Shown: in pieces, positions 34,713-43,078 of the stretch
Position numbering within the stretch: the first letter of the stretch is position 1
How the letters are laid out: every line of letters begins with the position of its first letter
Assembly: GCF_900188185.1 (NCBI RefSeq)
Contig: NZ_FZPA01000011.1
Coordinates: 92,733-156,732 of the forward strand
Length of the DNA: 64,000 bases
Direction: 5' to 3'
From: Sphingopyxis indica
GTDB lineage: Bacteria; Pseudomonadota; Alphaproteobacteria; Sphingomonadales; Sphingomonadaceae
The notes under the pieces: generated by a model
Told to the model about the DNA's origin: nothing
Databases searched by the model: none
Seen by the model: only the letters and a program-made list of their open reading frames with translations
Program-made: the position numbers and the translations under genes

Positions 34713-35363
34713 ATGTGCAACCTGGTGACGCTGAATTCGACGGTCGACGAGGTAGCATCCTATTTCAAATCGCGTCGGCCGCTGGCCACCAACGCCTCGC
34801 CCGGCGATGTCTATCCCGGCGGACAGGGTTTCGTGGTGAGACAGGACGGCGGCGAACGCGTTCTTCAGGCCATGACCTGGGGCTTCCCGGTGCGCCTCAA
34901 ACATATGAAACCGACCAGCAAGCCGAAGCCGGTCAACAATGCGCGTGACGACAAGCTGATGTCCTTCTGGCGCCCCTGGTTCACCACCCCCGCCAATCGC
35001 TGCCTCATCCCTTTCACCTCCTTCGCCGAAGCCGAAGGCGAGAAGGGCAAGATGACGCGAACCTGGATCAGCGTCACCGACCAGCCGCTTGCCGCATGGG
35101 CGGGGCTCTGGCGACCGACCGACGAATGGGGCGATTGCTATACCGGCGTGATGGTCGATGCGACCGAGGAACTGTTCCACATCCATGATCGCATGCCGGT
35201 TATCCTGCACCCCGAAGATCATGATGCCTGGCTTCACGCACCTGCCGAAGTGGCGATGGCCTTGGTCGCCAAATATCCCGCCGATCTCCTCGCCGTCGCG
35301 CGGACCGATGTGCCTTGGTTCAGCCGCAAGGCGCCGCCCGCGGATGCGCCGACCCTGCTCTGA
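34713..35363 (+). CDS. SOS response-associated peptidase (SRAP, YedK/HMCES family)
   Basis: 216-aa SRAP protein. These proteins form a covalent thiazolidine crosslink with abasic sites in single-stranded DNA. Catalytic residues are in place: Cys2 (MCNLV), Asn76 in NNARDD, Glu106 in TSFAEAE, and His158 in HIHDRMPVIL. Length is near the family norm. The ATG at 34713 has GGAGGG 8 bases upstream; Met1 removal would expose Cys2. Last gene of the LexA-boxed operon, consistent with the SOS role of the family. Confidence 0.9.
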   Translation: MCNLVTLNSTVDEVASYFKSRRPLATNASPGDVYPGGQGFVVRQDGGERVLQAMTWGFPVRLKHMKPTSKPKPVNNARDDKLMSFWRPWFTTPANRCLIPFTSFAEAEGEKGKMTRTWISVTDQPLAAWAGLWRPTDEWGDCYTGVMVDATEELFHIHDRMPVILHPEDHDAWLHAPAEVAMALVAKYPADLLAVARTDVPWFSRKAPPADAPTLL

Positions 35364-35617
35364 CAACGCGCCGTGTCCTGCCGGAATAGATCCAGAAGCG
35401 GGTCCAATTGTCGGGGCCGGGCCCTTTACCCGGATTATCAGCCTGTTACATCTTGCTCACCGATTGATCGCCGTGCGCCAGGCTGCGGGAACAGCGGCCG
35501 GACATGGCGTGAGGACCCGTCGGAAATTCCCCCGTTCGCCCGCGCCGAGAGGAAAAGGCCCGCGGCGATAGTTGGAGCGGACCGCAGGCGAGCGGGTCGG
35601 GAACGCGCCGGCGGCCG

Positions 35618-36379
35618 ATGAACGACGTGAAGCATTATTATCTGACAGAGGAACTCGCACAGGAATTTACAGGAGCAGACCGAGAAGAGCAGCTCTTCGC
35701 CGCACTGACCAAGGCTGCGGGCCGAATGGGGTTCGACCATTTCGCGCTTGCCTTCGATCGGCGCGGAGCCGGCGAACCGGCGTCGATCCTCGTGCACAAT
35801 TATCCCGACGCCTGGGCCAAGGTCTATGTCGGCTTCGATCTCAGCGGAACCGATCCGATCCGCCGCGCCAGCGAGCGGTCGCTGACCGGCTTCGAATGGC
35901 GCCACGTTGATCGCTATATTCCGCTGAGCCGCGGTGACCGCCAATTGCTCTCAGTGGCGCGCGAGAGCGGTGTCGGCGACGGCTTCACCGTTCCCCGCCA
36001 TTTGCCCGGCGAGGCATCGGGGACCTGCTCCTTCGCAGTCCGTCCGCACGCGGACATTCCGGCCGACATGCTCCACGCAGCCGAAATCCTCGGCGCGATC
36101 GCCATCGCTTCGGCGCGTGAGTTGATCGGCTCATCTCCCTTACGGCCACGCCCGATACTTACCGAACGGCAACGCGAATGCGTGCTTTGGTCGGCGCGCG
36201 GCAAGACCGCCGGCGAGATCGCCGATATTCTCGGGATCAGCGAAGAGACGGTCGTGCGCCACCTGAAGATGGCGCGCGACCGCTATTCGGTGCATTGCCG
36301 CTCGATGCTGATCCTGTGCGCGCTGTTCGACGGATTGATCGGCTTCTCGGACATATACGACTGGTGGCGCCCGAACTGA
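35618..36379 (+). CDS. luxR: LuxR family autoinducer-binding regulator
   Basis: 253-aa LuxR-type regulator with an N-terminal autoinducer-binding domain (about 15-165; EWRHVDRYIPLS, AVRPHADIP) and a C-terminal LuxR helix-turn-helix (LTERQRECVLWSARGKTAGE, about 180-199, through ISEETVVRHLKMARDRY). It precedes luxI by 97 bp on the same strand, so it is the cognate regulator rather than a solo. It should bind an acyl-homoserine lactone and activate luxI and perhaps more genes downstream. ATG at 35618. The 254 bp before it are non-coding and hold no gene. Confidence 0.88.
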   Translation: MNDVKHYYLTEELAQEFTGADREEQLFAALTKAAGRMGFDHFALAFDRRGAGEPASILVHNYPDAWAKVYVGFDLSGTDPIRRASERSLTGFEWRHVDRYIPLSRGDRQLLSVARESGVGDGFTVPRHLPGEASGTCSFAVRPHADIPADMLHAAEILGAIAIASARELIGSSPLRPRPILTERQRECVLWSARGKTAGEIADILGISEETVVRHLKMARDRYSVHCRSMLILCALFDGLIGFSDIYDWWRPN

Positions 36380-36405
36380 CGCGCCGCACATAATCGCAAA
36401 ATCCT

Positions 36406-36421
36406 TGCCCAGAAATGGGCA
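36406..36421. promoter_or_regulatory. Candidate lux box upstream of luxI
   Basis: TGCCCAGAAATGGGCA is a 16-base inverted repeat (6-bp arms, 4-base spacer) located 56 bp before the luxI start and 27 bp after the luxR stop. Size and place fit a LuxR operator; it is not followed by a T-run, so a terminator is less likely. Confidence 0.5.
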
Positions 36422-36476
36422 TAGCCGCTGCAACGGATCGATGGTCTGATTCCGGCTCCACAGCCAAGGAATCATC

Positions 36477-37103
36477 ATGATCGAACAATCCACGCGGGCG
36501 CCGGACGCGCCCGGGAATGCCGCGCTGCGCGGCATGTTTGCCGCGCGAAAGCAGGTCTTCATCGACAAGCTCAAATGGGATTTGCCCGTGCTCGACGGCC
36601 GTTTCGAGCTCGACCAGTTCGACACGCCCCACGCCCGTTATCTGATCCTGCTCGACCCCGACGATCTGCGGCACCGCGCATCGGCGCGGCTCCTCCCCAC
36701 CACGGCGCCGCACCTCCTCGGCGACATCTATCCGCACCTCTGCGCCGATGGCCCGCCGTCCGGCCACCATCTGTGGGAAATCAGCCGCTTCTGCCTCGAC
36801 CCCGCACAGACGCCCGCCGAGCGCCGCGACGCGCGCAACCAGCTCGTCACCGCCCTCGCCGACCATGCGCTCCACAATGGCATCAGCGATTATGTCGGGA
36901 TCGCCGAGGCAGGCTGGTACCACAGTATTAGCAAGTTCGGCTGGGCGTGCCGCACGCTGGGTCCCGTCCACCGGGACAGTGCTTGCCGGATCGTCGCGCT
37001 CAATATCGCGATCGACGAGGACACGCTCCCCGGCCTCAAGCGAACCGGGACCTATGCGCCGCTCATGCTCAAATATGAGGAAGCCGGGGAGCCGGCGTTA
37101 TGA
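36477..37103 (+). CDS. luxI: Acyl-homoserine-lactone synthase
   Basis: 208-aa LuxI-type enzyme that makes an acyl-homoserine lactone from SAM and acyl-ACP. The hallmark residues are present: Arg24, Phe28 and Trp34 (RKQVFIDKLKWD), Asp46/Asp49 (ELDQFDTPHARY), Arg71 (SARLLPTTAPHLL), and Glu101/Arg104 (WEISRFCLD). Acyl chain length cannot be read from sequence. Its stop overlaps the phyH start (ATGA), so the dioxygenase is coexpressed. Preceded by a candidate lux box. Confidence 0.92.
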   Translation: MIEQSTRAPDAPGNAALRGMFAARKQVFIDKLKWDLPVLDGRFELDQFDTPHARYLILLDPDDLRHRASARLLPTTAPHLLGDIYPHLCADGPPSGHHLWEISRFCLDPAQTPAERRDARNQLVTALADHALHNGISDYVGIAEAGWYHSISKFGWACRTLGPVHRDSACRIVALNIAIDEDTLPGLKRTGTYAPLMLKYEEAGEPAL

Positions 37104-37978
37104 AGAAGTATCTCACCGAAGCCGATGTCAGCGCGATGCTGGTCGAGGAATTGCGCCGCACCGGCTATTGCATCCTCCGCAACGAGGCGATCGCCCGCGT
37201 CCACGCACTGGCGAAGGATCTCGATCCGATCTTCGACGCGACACCCTTTTGCGATGGCAATTTCTATGGTCGCCGCACGAAGCGCTTCGGCAGCCTCCTC
37301 AAGCGATCGGGGCATATGGTCGCACTGGTGCTGAACCCGGTCATCCTTCCCGCGGTCGAGACGATCCTTGGAACGGGGTGCGACCGGATCCAGCTCAACC
37401 TCACCCAGGCGATCGAGATCCATCCGGGCGAAGTCAGGCAATATCCGCACCGCGACCAGGAAATGTGGCGCGGCGCCAATGGCACCCAGGAATATCTGGT
37501 CAATATCCTGTGGCCGCTCACGCCCTTCACGAAGGAAAACGGCGCGACGCGCATCTTCCCGAACAGCCATGGCGCGGCGGGAATGGCAAAGACCGATCTT
37601 GGCGCGCCGATTTTCGCCGAATGCGAACCGGGATCGGCGATCTGTTTCCTCGGATCGACCGCGCATGGCGCAGGCACGAACATCAGCAAGGAGGTGAGAC
37701 GCGGCGTGCTGGTGAGCTACAGCCTTGGCTGGCTCAAGCCCTATGAGAATTTATGGCTCGCCTATCCGCCCGAGGTCGCGCGACATTTTCCGTCCGACCT
37801 GGCTGCGCTCGCAGGCTATGCCCAGCACCGCCCCAATCTCGGCAATTATGAAGGCCAATGCCCGTCGGTCTTGCTGCGGGATGAACGGCCGGCCCATCTC
37901 GGCGCGATCGATGCGCTGCGCCCCGACCAAGCCGAGGCGGTCGCCGCCTTCGCCGCTGCCGAAAGGACAGGCGCATGA
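37100..37978 (+). CDS. phyH: Phytanoyl-CoA dioxygenase (PhyH) family protein
   Basis: 292-aa Fe(II)/2-oxoglutarate dioxygenase-type protein. The metal triad is HRD (His117, Asp119) and His189 in STAHGAGTN; Arg200 is placed to bind 2-oxoglutarate. It overlaps luxI by 4 bp and the following GntR gene by 4 bp, so all three form one transcript. A luxR-luxI-phyH arrangement recurs in Sphingomonadaceae. The likely but unproven role is hydroxylation of a fatty acyl group, either on the signal or on its precursor. Confidence 0.85.
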   Translation: MKKYLTEADVSAMLVEELRRTGYCILRNEAIARVHALAKDLDPIFDATPFCDGNFYGRRTKRFGSLLKRSGHMVALVLNPVILPAVETILGTGCDRIQLNLTQAIEIHPGEVRQYPHRDQEMWRGANGTQEYLVNILWPLTPFTKENGATRIFPNSHGAAGMAKTDLGAPIFAECEPGSAICFLGSTAHGAGTNISKEVRRGVLVSYSLGWLKPYENLWLAYPPEVARHFPSDLAALAGYAQHRPNLGNYEGQCPSVLLRDERPAHLGAIDALRPDQAEAVAAFAAAERTGA

Positions 37979-38586
37979 GCCCCGCGCATGTGTTCGAGCC
38001 GACCTATGAGGCGATCAAGCGCCGGCTGATGACGGGCGAATGGACGACCGGCGCCCGGATCGAAGCCGCACGCCTCGCCGATGACCTTGGGGTGAGCATG
38101 ACGCCGGTGCGCGACAGTCTCCACCGCCTCAATGGCGAGCGCATGGTCGATTTCACCCCGGGCGAAGGCTTCCATGTGCACCGTCTTACCGAGACCGAGT
38201 TTCGCGACCTGCTCGAGTTGCACCTGATCCTGCAACTCGCCGCGCTCGCGACGGCGCCGAATGGACTGGCAACCCCGGTTAGCACCGATCAGCCCTATCC
38301 CGATCGCATCGCCGACCTTTTCCTCGCCATGGCGGATCGATCGTCGAACTCAGAGATCGTCGCCAGCATCGCCGCAATCGGCGACCGGCTTCAATTCTCG
38401 CGGCATTTCGACGCCGCGATCCTCGGCGATGTCGAGGCCGAATTTGAATTGCTCAAGGCCGCCATTCTCGACGCCGCGCCGCAGACCGAGATGCGGGGCC
38501 TGCTGCTTGGCTATCACGAGCGGCGCGCGCGTGAGGCCACTGCCTATGCGCGCACGCTCGCAGCGCATCGTGGCCGCCAATCCTGA
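37975..38586 (+). CDS. GntR family transcriptional regulator
   Basis: 203-aa regulator with an N-terminal GntR winged helix (about 5-70; IKRRLMTGEWTTGARIEAAR and DDLGVSMTPVRDSLHRLNGE) and a short C-terminal all-helical effector domain that is smaller than the typical FadR/VanR FCD domain. Overlaps phyH by 4 bp (ATGA). It may tune the quorum-sensing transcript or the lasso genes downstream; nothing in the sequence decides this. Confidence 0.8.
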   Translation: MSPAHVFEPTYEAIKRRLMTGEWTTGARIEAARLADDLGVSMTPVRDSLHRLNGERMVDFTPGEGFHVHRLTETEFRDLLELHLILQLAALATAPNGLATPVSTDQPYPDRIADLFLAMADRSSNSEIVASIAAIGDRLQFSRHFDAAILGDVEAEFELLKAAILDAAPQTEMRGLLLGYHERRAREATAYARTLAAHRGRQS

Positions 38587-38892
38587 GCGGGCATTTTTGC
38601 CGCATCGATGCTTTTACTTGTCATATGCAACCTCAATTGACATGATTCAGCCGCGCGGGAGCAATGCTGGCAGCTTTCGCGCGGACTAGTTCGCCAGGCA
38701 TCAAATGCGCCAGTCCTTGACCGGACCGGCGGCCGCACCGGACCCTGGATCGCATCGGCGACCGAACGGCGGCACAGCACTGGGAGACGAGCATTTCGCT
38801 TCGGCGGGATCGCTCGGCTCGTGCCTTCGGGACAATTTGCTGTGTCTTCCTGCACCTGCTGCGAGAGCGCCCCGCCGCGTCATCCCTTGTCG
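38587..38892. other. Gap before the lasso-locus sigma factor
   Basis: 306 bases with no supported gene. AT-richer segment around 38590-38645, suitable for promoters. The start codon of the sigma factor is uncertain, so its coding region may begin as early as 38821. Confidence 0.4.
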
Positions 38893-39450
38893 GTGTCGTC
38901 GGCCTGCCATGCGCATCCCCATGATCGTCCGCCGACGGTCGAAGGACGGCCCGTCATCGGACAGGATCTGGAGACGGTCTATCGCACGCACCGCTCGTCG
39001 CTTTTTCATTTTCTGCGCCGCAAGGCAGGGCCCGAGGAAGCGCCCGATCTGGTGCAGGAGGTCTTCGCGCGTGCGGCGGGCAGCGAGCAACGGCATCACC
39101 TCGTCAACCCGGGCGGTTTTCTTCGCCGCATTGCCCAGAATCTCCTGATCGACCGGGCGCGGCGCCGCAAGTCGGCGCCGATCGCCATGTTTTCGCTGCG
39201 CGAGGAGAGCGATGCCGTGACCCCCGCCTCACAGGAATGGAATCTCGAGGCGGCGGACCTTTTGGAGCTTTACGAAAAGGCCGTGGACGCGATGTCGCCA
39301 AAAACGCGGCGCGTCTTTCTGATGCACCGGGTGGACGAGCTTTCCTATCGCGAGATACATGAGCAGCTCGGCATCAGCATCGCGACGGTGGAATATCATA
39401 TGATGAAAGCGCTCGGTCAGATCGCCAAGGTGGTGGACAGCGGAAAATGA
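38893..39450 (+). CDS. ECF RNA polymerase sigma factor (FecI-like)
   Basis: ECF sigma factor of about 185 aa. Region 2 carries LETVYRTHRSSLFHFLRRKA and DLVQEVFARAA; region 4 carries RRVFLMHRVDELSYREIHEQ and LGISIATVEYHMMKAL. It forms a unit with a FecR gene (4-bp overlap) and an STN-type TonB receptor, so it should be released when ligand binds the receptor and then transcribe the receptor and isopeptidase genes. The start is uncertain: GTG 38893, TTG 38887 and GTG 38821 are in frame and none has a good ribosome-binding site. Confidence 0.85.
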   Translation: MSSACHAHPHDRPPTVEGRPVIGQDLETVYRTHRSSLFHFLRRKAGPEEAPDLVQEVFARAAGSEQRHHLVNPGGFLRRIAQNLLIDRARRRKSAPIAMFSLREESDAVTPASQEWNLEAADLLELYEKAVDAMSPKTRRVFLMHRVDELSYREIHEQLGISIATVEYHMMKALGQIAKVVDSGK

Positions 39451-40436
39451 CGAAGGCCGGCGACGACGAATATTCGGTCGACGAGGTCGCGCGGGCGTGG
39501 CTCGTCAAGCTGCGCGGCGAGGATGCGGAGGCGCTGCGCGACGAGTTCGACGCGTGGCTGCGTGCGTCGGCAGAACATCGCGAAGCCTATCGGCGCGCCG
39601 AGGCGCGGATGGCGGCACTTGCGATCCTCAAGACCTCGCAGCGCCACGGAACGACGCATGCCGAGGCGCGCCGCGGCCGCATGCGCGGCTGGTTCACATG
39701 GGGAGCAGCCGCCACCGCGCTCGCGCTCCTGATCATCGCGATCGGGGCCGCAGGTGCGCCCTTTCCCGGCCAGCCAGGCGGCACCGCGACGGCCTTTGCC
39801 GCTGAACCCCTCGAGACGCAGCGCGGCGAGATCCGTACTTTCCGGCTCGTCGATGGTTCGCGCGCGACGCTCGACACCGACAGCCGGCTCGACGTGGCCT
39901 TCTCGCATGGCGAACGAAGCGTTCGTCTCGTGAGGGGCCGGGTAAGACTGTCGGTCGCGCCGGGCGATGTTCCACTCCGGATCGAGGCTGGGCGCGGAGG
40001 GGCGACGGCAAATGATGCAGAAATCGATCTGAGTCTCGCCGCATCGGGGAGAGTGGTCGCGTCGCTGCGCCGCGGCGCAGCAGAGGTGCGCGCCGATGCA
40101 AACCTCGATCAGACCATGCCCCTCAAGGCGGGAAGCGCTCTCGCCTATGGACCCGGTAGCCGGTTGGAGCCTGTCGCGGCGCCGGCGGCCGTCATTCAGC
40201 CAGACTGGACCGAAGGGTGGGCAGAGTATCGATCGATCAAACTCGGCGCGCTCGTCGCCGAAGCCAATCGCTACGCCGCGGTGCCGATCGTGATCGACGA
40301 CACCGACATAGCCGCGCGCGAAGTGTCGGGTCGCTTCCATATCAGCCAGACCGAGGCGTTTGCCGAACGGATCGCCATATTGTTCGGCCTCGCCGCCGAA
40401 CGGAGGACTGACGCCATCCACCTCCGCCGCCGATAA
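39447..40436 (+). CDS. FecR family anti-sigma regulator
   Basis: 329-aa FecR-type protein: N-terminal cytoplasmic segment that binds the sigma factor (DEVARAWLVKLRGEDAEALR, about 8-27), a single transmembrane helix (ATALALLIIAIGAAG, about 90-105), and a periplasmic FecR domain (GEIRTFRLVDGSRATLDTDS) that contacts the STN domain of the receptor. Overlaps the sigma gene by 4 bp. It transmits receptor occupancy across the inner membrane. The receptor gene starts 99 bp after its stop. Confidence 0.87.
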   Translation: MTKAGDDEYSVDEVARAWLVKLRGEDAEALRDEFDAWLRASAEHREAYRRAEARMAALAILKTSQRHGTTHAEARRGRMRGWFTWGAAATALALLIIAIGAAGAPFPGQPGGTATAFAAEPLETQRGEIRTFRLVDGSRATLDTDSRLDVAFSHGERSVRLVRGRVRLSVAPGDVPLRIEAGRGGATANDAEIDLSLAASGRVVASLRRGAAEVRADANLDQTMPLKAGSALAYGPGSRLEPVAAPAAVIQPDWTEGWAEYRSIKLGALVAEANRYAAVPIVIDDTDIAAREVSGRFHISQTEAFAERIAILFGLAAERRTDAIHLRRR

Positions 40437-40535
40437 TTTTTTCACCCAGCGACTAAGGTCGCTCCCATCTTCCCGTCATCGCAACCCCACTGGCCGTCTG
40501 CCTGATGCACGGCCCAGAATATTGGGGGAGTGAAA

Positions 40536-43067
40536 ATGTCGATTAAATCCCGTTCGCTGGCCGCGCTGCTCGTCGGCACAGCAGCCTTGCTTTCGCCCGA
40601 AGGCGCGCAGGCCATGCAGGCGCCGCGCCAATCCTATGATATTCCGGCGCAGGATCTGGGCGACGCACTGCGCCGCGCCGCCGCGCTCGCCGATATCGAA
40701 CTCTATGTCAGCTCACAGGACATCGAAGGGAAGAGGGCGCCCGCCGTGCGGGGTCAGCTGACGCCGCGCGAGGCCATCGAGGCGCTACTTGTCGGCAGCG
40801 GCCTCACGGCGCGTTTCGAGAGGCGGTCGGTCATTATCGTGAGCGACGCCGCCGTTCCGGCCATCACCGCGGGCGATCCCGCCGTCATCATCGTTACCGG
40901 TTCGCGCATCGCGGGCGCTCCTGCCGCCGCGCCGGTTATCGACATCAGTGCCGAGGATATTCGCAATGCGGGCCATGCCGACCTCGGCGAGGTGGCGCGT
41001 AGCCTGCCGCAGAATTTCGGTGGCGGGCAAAATCCCGGAATCGGATCAGGTCAGGGGGTCCAGAACCAGAACGTCAATGTGAACGGGGCATCGACCTTCA
41101 ACCTCCGGGGCATCGGACCGAATGCGACGCTGACTTTGCTCAACGGCACCCGCTTCGCTTACAGCGGAACGCAAAGCGTGATCGATGTTAGCGCCATTCC
41201 GACCGCCGCGGTCGAGCGGATCGAGATCGTTACCGATGGCGCTTCCGCAGTCTATGGTGCCGACGCCGTTGCGGGCGTCGTCAACATTCTCCTCCGCAAG
41301 GATTACGAGGGCGTCACCACGAGCGCCCGGATCGGCGGTTCGACCGATGGCGGAAACTTCCAGCAACAATATAATGTCGTCGGCGGAGCCAAATGGTCGA
41401 GTGGCGGCTTCCTCGCCACCTATGATTTTTTCGACAACAGCGAGATATTAGCCCGCCGCCGCAGCTATTCGGCGACGAGCAATCCGCTCTCGACCTTCTA
41501 TCCCGATCTGAAGCGCCACAGCGTCCTGCTTAGCGGTCATCAAGAGCTGGCATCTGGTCTCCGCGCCAAGGCCGATCTGATCTACAAGCGCGGCGACATG
41601 ACGTCGGTGCTCGGGCTGTTGGTTGACCGGCCGATCCGGACGCGCGGAATTGTGGTCCATAATGAATTCGAGACGCTTGGCTTCGCGCCGACACTCGAGG
41701 CCGACCTTGGTGCCGACTGGAGCGCTCGTATCTCCGGCTTCTACGGAACGGACAAGACCCGTGGCCTCACTCAGAATTTCACCAACGACGTTGCGCGATT
41801 GTCGCCTCGGATTTTCAACAACCGCAGCCTGAGCGTCGAGGCGGGTGTCGACGGACCCCTCTTCGAGCTTCCGGCGGGAAGCGTCCGCCTCGCGGCAGGG
41901 GGCGGCTGGCGCAGCAATCATTTGAACGCCCTGATTGCAGGCCGCGCGTTCGCGCCGACGCGCGAGAATCGCTACGCCTATGGCGAGCTCTTCGTCCCGC
42001 TCGCCAGCCCCCGGCAGCAACTTCCCCTTGCGCACCGTGCCTCGCTGACGGCGGCAATGCGTATAGAGGATTATTCGGACTCGGGCAGTATCGCCGTTCC
42101 CAAGCTCGGCTTCGTCTATGCGCCCTCGCCCGAGATCAGCCTTGGCATTTCGTGGGGCAAGTCTTTCAAAATGCCGACGCTGAACCAGCAGTACAGCGGA
42201 TATACGCCGGTCCTTCTGCCCGTCACCGGCTATGGATCGATGTTTCCGGCAGGATCGACCTATATCTATCTCGGCGGCCCCAATCCGGAAGTCGGCCCCG
42301 AACGATCCGAAAATATTACGCTCAGCGCGACCTTCCGGCCGTCGGGCCGGTTGCAGATCGTGACGAGCCTCTTTCGGATCGATTATCGCGACCGGGTCGC
42401 GCCACCGTTCGGGTCGCCGCTCGGCATTCTTACCAATCCCCTGTTCGCCAATCTTGTCACCTTCAATCCCTCGCCGGCCTTGCTGGCGGCTGCGATCGCC
42501 GGGGCATCCGATCCGCTCGGCAATGCCACATCGGGTCCCTACGACCCCGCCAATGTCATCGCGCTGATCGACGGGCGCGACCTCAACATCGCCTCGCAGC
42601 GGTACGAAGGCGCGGATTTGTCGCTGCGCTATCGCGCGCCGCTCGGCTCACAGACGCTCACGCTGACCGCCAGCGGCACCTGGCTCGACAGCCGGCAGCA
42701 ATTGCTGCCGGACCTTCCAGTGACCGATCTCGCCGGAACTATCTTCAACTCGCCGCATTTTCGCGCCCGCGGCGGCGCATCCTTCGGCGATGAACGGTTC
42801 AGCCTCGCGTCCTTCGTAAGTTTTACGGGCGGCGTCACGGATCGGCGCCGCGCGGTCCCGGTGAAAATTGCGTCGGTCACGACACTCGACCTGTCGGCCC
42901 GTGCAAGGATCGGCACATTGGGCGAGATCAGCATCAATACGCTCAATGTCTTCAACGCAAAGCCCGACAGGATATCGGTGGCGTCGCCTAGCGACACACC
43001 CTTCGATTCCACAAACTATTCGGCGGTCGGACGTTTCCTCGGCGTCACGATCAGTCACAGCTGGTGA
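40536..43067 (+). CDS. STN-type TonB-dependent receptor (lasso peptide importer)
   Basis: 843-aa TonB-dependent receptor. Signal peptide SLAALLVGTAALLSPEGAQA; STN signalling domain at about 33-95 (YDIPAQDLGDALRRAAALAD), which contacts FecR; TonB box-like VIIVTGSR; plug with FNLRGIGPNATLTLLNGTRF and AVERIEIVTDGASAVYGADA; barrel ending VGRFLGVTISHSW. The ATG at 40536 has GGGGGAG 5 bases upstream and is preferred to GTG 40530. It lies 11 bp before the isopeptidase gene. In isopeptidase-type lasso loci this receptor is thought to take up the mature lasso peptide; ligand identity here is inferred from that context. Confidence 0.88.
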   Translation: MSIKSRSLAALLVGTAALLSPEGAQAMQAPRQSYDIPAQDLGDALRRAAALADIELYVSSQDIEGKRAPAVRGQLTPREAIEALLVGSGLTARFERRSVIIVSDAAVPAITAGDPAVIIVTGSRIAGAPAAAPVIDISAEDIRNAGHADLGEVARSLPQNFGGGQNPGIGSGQGVQNQNVNVNGASTFNLRGIGPNATLTLLNGTRFAYSGTQSVIDVSAIPTAAVERIEIVTDGASAVYGADAVAGVVNILLRKDYEGVTTSARIGGSTDGGNFQQQYNVVGGAKWSSGGFLATYDFFDNSEILARRRSYSATSNPLSTFYPDLKRHSVLLSGHQELASGLRAKADLIYKRGDMTSVLGLLVDRPIRTRGIVVHNEFETLGFAPTLEADLGADWSARISGFYGTDKTRGLTQNFTNDVARLSPRIFNNRSLSVEAGVDGPLFELPAGSVRLAAGGGWRSNHLNALIAGRAFAPTRENRYAYGELFVPLASPRQQLPLAHRASLTAAMRIEDYSDSGSIAVPKLGFVYAPSPEISLGISWGKSFKMPTLNQQYSGYTPVLLPVTGYGSMFPAGSTYIYLGGPNPEVGPERSENITLSATFRPSGRLQIVTSLFRIDYRDRVAPPFGSPLGILTNPLFANLVTFNPSPALLAAAIAGASDPLGNATSGPYDPANVIALIDGRDLNIASQRYEGADLSLRYRAPLGSQTLTLTASGTWLDSRQQLLPDLPVTDLAGTIFNSPHFRARGGASFGDERFSLASFVSFTGGVTDRRRAVPVKIASVTTLDLSARARIGTLGEISINTLNVFNAKPDRISVASPSDTPFDSTNYSAVGRFLGVTISHSW

Positions 43068-43078
43068 GGAGGATTTCC

